Under the pieces are notes generated by a model. It saw only the letters and a list, made by a program, of their open reading frames with translations. It searched no databases and was not told where the DNA came from. Positions 55,701-63,700 of a stretch of DNA of 64,000 nucleotides are shown here, piece after piece. The stretch is from a virus, in IMG/VR virus record IMGVR_UViG_3300028384_000673, positions 47,560 to 111,559 of that record. One strand, given 5' to 3'. Each line of letters opens with the position of its first letter. Position 1 is the first letter of the stretch. Made by a program: the position numbers and the translations under genes.

Positions 55701-57153
55701 TTCTTCTGCTGCTTACTCTGGGGACTCTTATGTTGGATATCCTGCATCTCAACCTACCGTAAGAACGATTGATAAAAAGATCTCTGTATACCATCCTAAT
55801 CATGGTATGCACAACCGTTCTAATAATGTTGAAATTAAGAACGTTGAGTCGGAAGTTCCCGATACTACTCTTACAACTAACCTGTCTACCTCTGCAACTA
55901 CGATTTCGGTTGCTAATGCTGGTTCCTTCCATAAGATAATCAACGGTAGACCTGTGAGTACCACTAACCCTGGTTATATTATGATCGTGGGAGAAGAAGA
56001 AAAAGCAACTGGTCTCAGACCTCCGACTCCTCCTGGTGGTGATGACGATGCTACTGAGGCATGGCGTTGTGTGATGCACGTTATTGAGAGAAAAGAGATC
56101 ATCGCTTATTCTGCTATCTCTGATAATGGTAAGGAAATTACTGTTGCTCCTTCTGGACGTGGTATTGTATCCAATGTTATGAATACTGGTTCCGCCCAAG
56201 TTTGGGCTGCTGAAACTACCGTTAAGTGCTATAATCTTGATGGTATTCCTTTGACTGAGATTAACAAAGTTCACACTGCTATTGGAGATCCAACCTTAGA
56301 TTCCTATACGCTACAAACTCAATCAGTTGCTAGCGTTGGTATTGTGACTGGTGGTCCAAATGTTTCTGCTTCACAGAACGTTCCATTTGAACTAATTACA
56401 CCAACTATTCAGATTCTCCAATTTAAGGAGACTGATATTTCTCCTTCACTGAATACCACATCTGGCACTTCTGTCGGTGATGGTGGACAGATCGTTGATC
56501 AAGCATCGTTTGTTAATAACGGTACTTACGACGAAATTCAGTTAAATGAAGAGAACTACTACGATAACCCCAGAATTATCTGCTCTCAGATTAATGAAGC
56601 AAATAAACTGGAAGGTTCTAAATCGTTGACTCTCAGAATCAACATGAAGACCGAGAAAGAGAATCTCACTCCCGTGATTGATCTTGATCGTGTTTCTGTC
56701 ATTACTACCTCTAACCGAGTGAACAAGTGGCCAGGTGGTCAGCAAGTATTGGGTCTCCAATCCGAGATTGATACTAGTGCTGATGTTTCTCTCTTGCCGA
56801 AGGGTGATCAAAATGAAGCAGTATATCTGACGAAGGTTGCAAAACTTGCTAACACTTCTAGGTCTATTCGCCTCATGATCGCCATGCAGAGATATGGTGA
56901 TTCCAGCATCGACGTTTACTATCGTACTCAGAAACCTGGTTCCGATAAGGCAATGGAAGAAGTTGGATTCATTAAGGTCCCTGTACCTGAGGTTGGATCT
57001 GATAATATTGGTGAGGAAGAATGGGAAGACTTTGAATACACGGTTGAAGGTCAGGAGTTCCAAGCATTCCAGATCAAGATCGTAATGAAGTCTAAGAACC
57101 AAGCAAAAGTTCCTCTCATCAAAGACCTCCGTGCCATTGCATTTGCTTCATGA
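49714..57153 (+). CDS. Large DUF4815-containing baseplate protein (2479 aa)
   Basis: In this 2479-residue protein the N-terminus matches DUF4815: NIAPYFDDFDKDKNFYRVLF, PGYPIQARELTTMQSILQNQ and HLFKEGAMVIPGQVGYD in order. DUF4815 proteins are tail or baseplate components of phages. The middle (about residues 1330-1420) is an Arg/Thr-rich stretch (RRRFRTNRRGF, ARVTSIEG). The C-terminal third has beta-rich segments, repeats of GSSSGATATIT type and a conserved-looking end (DVYYRTQKPGSDKAMEEVGF, EGQEFQAFQIKIVMKS). By position it is likely the wedge protein doing the job of gp7 or gp10. It overlaps the next gene by 4 nt. Confidence 0.72.
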   Translation: MPQNTNLNIAPYFDDFDKDKNFYRVLFRPGYPIQARELTTMQSILQNQIEAMGQHLFKEGAMVIPGQVGYDLNVDCILIQQSFLGVDVETYRTQLTGKIVEGLTTGIKAKVLYSIPATTSSRGYVTFYIKYVESGDTTSDVTTKKFQNNEQLIAEDEITFGNSLIEIGSPFAQLLPVNSTEIGSTAYISEGVYFIRGHFVDIQSAYIILEQYDNNPSYRVGFEVSESIITPEDDPSLTDNAIGSSNYSAPGAHRFRIKTQLVKKPIDDDTDKNFIELLRIRNSTVENFVDRTEYNEIEKSIARRTFETHGDYVVDTFDVRAREHLNDQFNNGVYLPGDTSPAGQVASENYCALEVGPGKAYVKGYRTSLLASTYVDSPKPRTFVGRNNQIIPIDLSQNVEVYDIWGWPRISGEGVTHCYQVVDLRDNWLGTGASNTAQGNLIGKARVVQLEKDGSKYNLFLFDMQMFTAINFASSQSLIDGEVIVGRSSGARGYVHSATADYAMLHQVSGRFQVGEVIERDGRVLDTCSAVYTYEQSDVRQVVGYDTPTGSTVIFTASLALNESVALSGKTITVDKANDITGFGTAFAADLRPGDVISPVATDNKGSTSLRVTRIDATNIGYTTSNRKTSGTTAVFDFGLQEAKLDSSLEKNGASISNSEFPATQFARLRPVFNQKNTRDGELVIDMPKKAIKSISDESFVSMRTFANKQLSSGDVSFTLPENEQFTTLDGENYILTIETGSNTNTGYGWNPGTVLDIEAESEKQTPTITVTFGANRQSLQVTGINGGSGGTANISRVTLTAAVSVNTVSKKIKTAAKMRTMKVIRTRNQNDVLNYGLSYGNLYGTRIEDEEISFALNDVYKLHAVYESEDENDAQVPYLTLTENVFFDNGSVIVGRTSNARGRVVSFNSNNNRLFIVPLSAEFFQTGETIDGFDDDLNKLVGVIEDGDGSIEKGSRDITGNFTLDANITPYYYGVSKVLRKPGTSEPKRKLAIVFDYFIHEASGDYFSNQSYTGIGFSEIPKYRTERNTQFLTDGVDFRPGVGELASGSGTVEQPYFTNCKSLDFDSRVFTSTGGAGGSTIFNIPKVEEEFRCDYEYYLPRQDKLFMTHDGDLKLSMGVPNEDPPEADNIDNAMLLAKIQYEPYVYDVEEDILITLHQQRRYTMEDIGNMDRRLQSLEYYTSLSLLEADARNVRAYDGDGFDRLKNGFLVDDFTDHSTSAVDDDDYKCSLDFTEGVLRPSHFTENISLEFNATDSSNVIDHNTRSLRRGKSGANILTLPYEEEAIIKQPYASRMENVNPFNVFTFIGRIDLLPASDDWTDTRRVPARVTSIEGNFQATRRRFRTNRRGFAPVQWRAWRTAWTGTRRTNGRAWRETSFSRGVPRRVLASTTTVTTRRQVRSGTRIRVVPRVDRRSLGDSVIDSTFIPWIRSRNVAFDVERIKPKTRMYAFFDGDNVMQYITPKLIELVKNSSEDPKTNETPFVIGETVIGLNSGCRLKVVAPNDELTTNPYDAQNAALPDSYASQTSILNVDVQEMARQTRGGAYGNIAVGEVLLGRTSGARAVVKDRRLISDLLGIVKATFWIPNPRRNSNPRWATGTRVLRLTSSEEDSRLPGAVDSAAEAEYSARGTLNTVQENILAVRNARIVRDTVRDRRTVRSVRTNTRQVGWWDPLAQSFLLEAQGGSFVTGVDIFFATKDQKIPISMQIRPMENGYPTKDILPFSDCTLVPSQVEISENASIATRFEFPAPVYIPESEEHCFVLFSDSNEYKVWISRMGDIDITGTRTISEQPYAGVLFKSQNASTWTADQYEDLKFNLYRAKFNTSVTGSAVFNNAELGPGNDGLASLVNNPLTTIQPKQELTLATGQTYAFTVGARIIQTPSNAQATVLEFDSTANPQKLTITDITGVFTQGIVDNSNNITNGLKSSQSTVTLVMSAVNNGSFEVGDVITGSSSGATATITAYDSATTTITANYVDKQFSVANDTLSEPGGVSGTISSAAYSGDSYVGYPASQPTVRTIDKKISVYHPNHGMHNRSNNVEIKNVESEVPDTTLTTNLSTSATTISVANAGSFHKIINGRPVSTTNPGYIMIVGEEEKATGLRPPTPPGGDDDATEAWRCVMHVIERKEIIAYSAISDNGKEITVAPSGRGIVSNVMNTGSAQVWAAETTVKCYNLDGIPLTEINKVHTAIGDPTLDSYTLQTQSVASVGIVTGGPNVSASQNVPFELITPTIQILQFKETDISPSLNTTSGTSVGDGGQIVDQASFVNNGTYDEIQLNEENYYDNPRIICSQINEANKLEGSKSLTLRINMKTEKENLTPVIDLDRVSVITTSNRVNKWPGGQQVLGLQSEIDTSADVSLLPKGDQNEAVYLTKVAKLANTSRSIRLMIAMQRYGDSSIDVYYRTQKPGSDKAMEEVGFIKVPVPEVGSDNIGEEEWEDFEYTVEGQEFQAFQIKIVMKSKNQAKVPLIKDLRAIAFAS

Positions 57154-57407
57154 CATTTGATGGAAAGAAATTCATCCCCGTTGAAGGGGACGAAAACAAA
57201 GGTTATTATCGAGATACCGATTCAAATGCTATCGTGTATCGTGATGATGATGAATACGATAAATATATGCAGTCGTACAACGAACGGCAGCGAAAGAAGC
57301 AGGAGTTTGTCTCTTTACAAGACGAGGTATCTGGACTAAAATCAGAGATCTCAGAAGTAAAGAACCTGCTGAGTGCTCTAACTGACTTTATTAAGGAGAA
57401 AAAATGA
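57150..57407 (+). CDS. Small coiled-coil protein (85 aa)
   Basis: This 85-residue product has a polar, Asp/Tyr-rich N-terminal half (GYYRDTDSNAIVYRDDDEY), then a clear heptad coiled coil (FVSLQDEVSGLKSEISEVKN). The start overlaps the DUF4815 gene stop (ATGA) and the stop overlaps the next start. It is probably a small structural partner or assembly factor. Confidence 0.65.
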   Translation: MTFDGKKFIPVEGDENKGYYRDTDSNAIVYRDDDEYDKYMQSYNERQRKKQEFVSLQDEVSGLKSEISEVKNLLSALTDFIKEKK

Positions 57408-57625
57408 CCGCTGATGTGACTGAACAGCAATCCCCGAGTGAATTGCTGGATGGATTCAAGACTCGTTATCAAAATTTGCTCAATGAGAATAAAGAACTCG
57501 CAGCAAAGATCAAAGAAAACGAAACTACCGCACTGAAACTCTTGGGAGCAATCGAGACTCTCGATTATCTGTATCCTCATACACCCGAAGGTCAAGCAGA
57601 AGCGGAAGAACAAACCGAAGAATGA
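57404..57625 (+). CDS. Small coiled-coil protein (73 aa)
   Basis: This acidic 73-residue product is helical (LLDGFKTRYQNLLNENKELA) and ends in a Glu-rich tail (EAEEQTEE). It is the last gene before the terminator and is translationally coupled (ATGA) to the preceding coiled-coil gene; the two could form a heteromeric bundle. No family is recognised. Confidence 0.65.
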   Translation: MTADVTEQQSPSELLDGFKTRYQNLLNENKELAAKIKENETTALKLLGAIETLDYLYPHTPEGQAEAEEQTEE

Positions 57626-57628
57626 TAC

Positions 57629-57657
57629 AAGAGGACCTTCGGGTCCTCTTTTGTTTT
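57629..57657 (+). terminator. Intrinsic terminator with UUCG tetraloop
   Basis: AAGAGGACC-TTCG-GGTCCTCTT, a perfect stem (7 G/C-rich pairs plus A-U pairs) capped by the extra-stable TTCG loop and followed by TTGTTTT. It separates the baseplate operon from the fibre gene. Confidence 0.92.
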
Positions 57658-57660
57658 ATC

Positions 57661-57668
57661 TATAAATA
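57661..57668 (+). promoter_or_regulatory. Consensus T4-type late promoter TATAAATA
   Basis: A perfect TATAAATA directly after the terminator T-run and 38 nt before the fibre ATG. This is the best late promoter in the window, so fibre expression is probably driven by the phage sigma factor (gp55 type) and sliding-clamp system. Confidence 0.85.
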
Positions 57669-57706
57669 GACAAAGAGACATCTGACCCTGCTAGCGTTCA
57701 TAAGCA

Positions 57707-60700
57707 ATGGCAAATAGAATCCAATTAAGACGTGACGGCGCTCAGCAGTGGGCAAACGTCAACCCCATCCTCGCCCAAGGCGAACTTGGTATTGAACTCG
57801 ATACCTCTCGTCTGAAAATGGGTGATGGTGTTACGCCGTGGAACTCACTTAAATACGAGCGACCACTCGAAACTGAGTCGAACACCGCTGACACTCTGGT
57901 AAAGAGAGATGCTGACGGTAACTTTGAAGCGGGTGCCATTACTGCTTCGCTTATTGGTAATGCTGCAACAGCAACTCGTCTTGCCAACGCTCGTAGTTTC
58001 ACCCTGACGGGTGACATGAGTGGTACTGCTAGTTTTGATGGTTCTGCCAACATCAACATCACGGCAGAACTGAACTATCAACCAGGTCTTCCACACTATG
58101 ATGCTGAGGATCTGACTGCAACTGGTGTATATACGCAGTTGACTATTGACTCTCGTGGTCGTGTTGTTACTGGTGGTAACCCAACAACTCTGGCAGGGTA
58201 TGGGATTACTGACGCTCAGGAGATCAACACAACTCTGACCAATATTGCTTCTCTGAGCACTACTGGCATCATCGTTCGTTCTGGTGCTGCCACTGTTATT
58301 ACTAGAAATATTACTGGACAACCTGGTCAGTTGGTTGTAAGTAATGGCGATGCTGTTAGTGCCAACCCTCTGATCGGTCTTGCTGATACCCCTGTTGTGG
58401 TTGGATCTTACAACCCGACTGGTTCTGTATCTCTGGATCAACCAGAAACTTCTGTTGCTGAATCTGGTTCTATTCACCAGACTGTTAACACCACTGAGTT
58501 TACTGTTGACAGATATGGTCGTTTGACTTATGCCCAGACTGCACCTATCTCTACTGCAAGAGAGGGTACTCTGGCACCCCTTTATAATAATGCTACTGCA
58601 TACGTTCGGTATGACAAAGTTAAAGGTACGAATGATCGCCTGTATGAGGCTATCCTTGATATTAACGCTGGCGGCGGTGAACCGACACACACAGAGCGTG
58701 GTGTTGATAACCTGCAACTGCAAAACAATCGTATTGGTTTCGCTGACGGTAATACCGTTGAGAATTTTGAACTTGATCAAGAGCTTACTGCAACCACTGG
58801 ATACAGAGGATTCAATTATCTTAACTACGTTAAAGTTAATGATGAGAGTGGTAATCTTCTGTTTGGCGCTAATAATACAGGGGACAGTGGCGCTGGTGAG
58901 ATTGATGTCAACGTCCGTTCCTATTTTTCTGATCCTGATATTACTCTTGATGGAACAGTTACTCAGACACTGGATAAAACTGGGATTGGCAACTTAATCT
59001 TCCAAACAACTCAGAATGATGCAAACCCCAGATACCTTAGACTCCGTGCCACAAATGCTGGTGCTGGATCAAGTAACATTACTATTGAGGCAGAAGATTT
59101 AGTCCAAATTGATGCCTCCGATGTAAACGGTAAAGTTAAAGTAGAAGGAGTAAGATTCCAAGATAATTACATCGGTACAGGTAATCTGACGTTGAATCTT
59201 GACCCTGGCGATGACCGTGCTGCAACTGGCACCGTTCGTGTCTGGGGTGACCTGCAAGTTGATGGTACAACTACTACCGTTAACAGTGTCACGACGACTA
59301 TCCAAGATCCCATCATCACACTTGGTGGTGAAGATACGTTAACAGTAGATGATAATAAGGATCGTGGTATCGAGTTCAGATACTATGATAGTCAAGAGAG
59401 ATTTGGTTTCTTTGGTTGGGATGAAGATTACGCAAACAGCAACATATGGTCTGGCACTGGCGGGTATCGCTTCCTGTACAATGCCACCAACACGAATGAA
59501 GTTTATGCTGGCACTGACGCTCCTCTCATTGCTGGTAACCTCAGGCTCACGACAAACACAGGATCCACATCTACCACAACTGGCACCCTGGTAGTCACTG
59601 GTGGTGTCGGTATCTCCGAGAACGTCTACATCGGTGGTACTGTTGACATCGCTAATGACTTCGATATCAACTCTGGTGAGTTCACTGTTACTGCTGCTAA
59701 CGGTAACATCTATACACAAGGCGACCTGCAAGTTGACAGCAATGTCACCTTGGGTAATGCATCATCTGACACTGTACTGGTCAACTCTGACACCACGTTT
59801 GAAGACGACGTAAGAGTTGTTGGACCTAACACTGTCTTCTCCATCACTGACGGCACTACTGAGAAGTTTGTCATTGATACTGACAACGGTAACATCCATT
59901 CGGATGGCACACTTGACGTTGATAGTGGCGTAACATTCAACAGCACGTTGGATGTTGATGGTGCTACAACACTGAACAACACTCTTGATGTTGATCTGGA
60001 TGCTACTTTCCACGATGACATTACTCTTGATACCACTGGTAAGTTCTTCAAGATTACTAATGGTGCCGTCGATAAGTTCGTCGTAACCTCCTCAAATGGT
60101 AACACTGATATTCGTGGAACCCTTGATGTAGGCAACGCTGTCCATTTTGAATCTACGCTGCAAGTTGATGGAAACATTACTCTTGGCAATTCTTCTGGTG
60201 ATGTCCTTACTATCAATTCGGACACTACTTTCACCGACGATATCACTGTCAACGCAACTGTTGACTTTGACTCTACTCTCAATGTTGATGGTGCCGTTGA
60301 TTTCAATAGCACTCTGGTTGTCGATGGTCAGACAACTATCTATGATTCTCTGATTATTGAGAGCGACAATAAAGTCTTTAATATCAACAACGGTTCTTCT
60401 GTAACTCAATTCTCCGTTGACTTTGATAACGGTGCTACAACAATCGGTCGTGTTGGTCAGGGTGGTGTTACTGATGGCAGTCTGACAGTCCACGGTGATG
60501 TCATTTTCAACCGTGATGTTACCTTTAACAGCGATGCTCTGACATTTGGTGTTAACAACGCTGATGTGTTGACTGTCAACGCAGTCTCCACTTTTACCGA
60601 CAGTGTAACAATCAATCAGAATCTGACGGTTGATGGTAACACAGTCGTGGAAGGTAACCTTACCGTCAATGGTTCGACCACTACTATTAATTCAACTACT

Positions 60701-63700
60701 CAGACTCTTGACGATCCTGTCTTCACTCTGGGTGGTGACACTGCACCTATTCAGGCAGATGCCAAAGACCGTGGTATTGAGTTCCGCTATTATAGTGGTT
60801 CTGCAAAACTTGGTTTCTTTGGTTGGGATAACTCTGCTGGTAGATTCGCAGTATATCATAACGCAACAAATAACGCTGAGGCATTTAACGGTACTCGTTC
60901 TGGTATTGATGCAGGTAACATTAAACTGTTTGATACCACCAACAGCACAGCAATCTCTAATGGTACTCTGGTAGTTGGCGGTGGCGCTGGTATTGGTTAT
61001 GATCTGAGAGTTGGACAAGATCTTTTCCTGACTCGTAATGCTGACATTGATGGTTCTGTTGATATTGCTAGCACTCTTGACGTTGGCGATGACTTCGCTG
61101 TATCCAATAAGTTCACAGTTGATTCCCAAACTGGTAACACTTTCGTTGCTGGTACATTTGCTGTTAACGGTAACAGCACTATCGGTAATGCTGCTACTGA
61201 CGCTCACACAGTAACTGGTACTGTCCAGTTCAACCAGGCACTGACTGTTGCTGAGAGAGCAAACATTCGTAACCTGAAAATCGGCACAGACGCTGCTAAC
61301 GAGATTAGCACCCTGTCTGGTAACCTCATCCTTGACTCCGCTGGCGGCACTGTCAATATCACAGATAATGCTGACGTAGATGGTAACCTCAATGTTGATG
61401 GCAATACACAGATTGATGGCACGCTCACAGTCAATGGCAACACGACTATTGGTACTGCTTCGAGCGATGCACACGTCATTACAGGTACTGTCACCACCAA
61501 TCAACGCATTACCGCCAACGACGGAATCCACGTCAACGACCTCCGACTTGGCACTACGAACGGAACCAGAGGAGTCTTCGCAGACGGTGGATCACTAGTT
61601 CTCGACTCTTCTACTAACAACGTAGTCATCAGTGCTAATGCGACTGTTTCTAATGACCTCACAGTTAATGGAAACACTACTATTGGTAATTCCTCAGTTG
61701 ACACTCTGACTGTTACTGCAACTAGCACGTTTAGCAATTCTATCACTTCCCAGCAGATCACTGCTAGAAATCTGAAACTTGCAGTTGATGGGACTACTGA
61801 GGTCAGCACGGTTGCTGGCAACCTTGTCCTTGACTCGTTTACTGGTGAAACTCAGATTACTGATAATCTGACTGTTACTGGAACAGTTGATGTTTCTGGT
61901 GAAACCAAGATTACTGATACTCTGAGAGTAACAGCAGATAATGAGTTCTTCATTATTGAGACTGCAAGTGGAGCAGATAAATTTACAGTTGATACCGATA
62001 GCGGCAATACCCTTATTGAAGGTACATTCAGAGCAAACGGTGCATCTATTATTGATGACACCTTTAACGTAACTGGTGCAACCGATCTTGATAGTACTCT
62101 GAATGTTGATGGTGTAACTACTATCACCGATGCCACCAACGCATCTACTGGCAACAGTTTCTCTTCCTCTGGTGCTCTACAAGTTACTGGTGGTGCATCT
62201 ATCGCCAGAGACGTAGCGATCGGTGGAGATATTCAGGTCTATGGTGACTTTGAGGTTGACGGTAACGTCGTCCAGAAAAAGAACGAGAACCCAAACAACC
62301 TAAATGACGATGCTCCTATCATGGTCAGTAGTGGCGGTATGACCGTCACTGAGGATGTCTACATTGGTACTGGATTGTTTATCGGTGCTAATAATGCATC
62401 AACTTTTACTGTGGCAGGCGCAAGTGGTAATACTTCTATCACTGGCACACTGAACGTCACTGGTGCATCCACCTTGTCGGCAGTGACTCTCAATACTCTG
62501 TCTACAATTAGCACTATTGCTTCTGCTGGAAACCTTACTGTTGGTACTAATAAGTTCAGCGTTTCCTCTGCAACTGGTAACACCTCTACAACTGGTAGTC
62601 TGACGGTTGGTAACAACACGACTCTCAGTGGCACGTTGAATGTTGTCAACGCAGTTGACCTAGATAGCACCCTGAATATCGATGGTGCTACTTCTATGCA
62701 GGGCACTCTGACCCAAAATAGCACTTCTAGATTCAATGATAACATTGTACTGCAAGGTGCTTCTAAGAGCATTCTGCTTAACAATGGTACTGGTACTAAG
62801 AAGATTGAACTTCACTCCACTAGTGGTAATGCTGATATCACTGGCACTGCCACCGTTGGCACTCTGGATGTAACCAATAATTCTACTATCGGTGGAACTC
62901 TGGGTGTCACAGGACAGATCACTGGTAATGTCACTGGTGACCTGACTGGTACTGCTGATGAAGCAGATCTGATTGAAATCACTGACACTACTACTGATAA
63001 CGCAACTTACTATCCAACATTTGTTGCTGCAACTAGTGGATATACCGAAGCACGTACTGACTCTGCCAACCTTACTTACAATCCCAGTCAGAATAGACTG
63101 ACAGTTGCAAACTTCCGTTCTACCACTGACTTTGAGGTTCAGGGTAACTTCAACGTGACTGGTGCTCTTACCTTCCAAACTTCTCAGGTTGGTAGTATTG
63201 CTAACCACGATACTGATGCTTTGTCGGAAGGTACTACTAACCTTTATTTCACGGACACCCGAGTTGACTCTCGTGTGAACGTATTGTTGGTTCCTGGAAA
63301 TGGTTTGTCTAAGACCTTCAACCAGGCAGGTCTGACTCTGAATATTGTCGAATCCGATATCAACACCGATAACGTCACTGAGGGTTCTACTAATCTGTTC
63401 ACTACTGCTGTTCGTACCAGAACTCACTTTACGTATGGGAATGGTATTGAACTGAGTGGCACTGGCGAACTGTCAGTAACTGAGGCAGATATCAACAGTG
63501 ACAATATCACTGAGGGTGTTACTAACCTCTTCACTACTGCTGCTAGAACTCGCACTCACTTCACTTATGGTACTGGTATTGAATTGAGTGTGGGTGGTGC
63601 TTTGTCCGTAACCCAAGCAGACATCAATACTGATAACATCACTGAGGGTGGAACTAACAGATTCTTCACTCAGGCAAGAACCAGAAATGCCTTTACTTAT

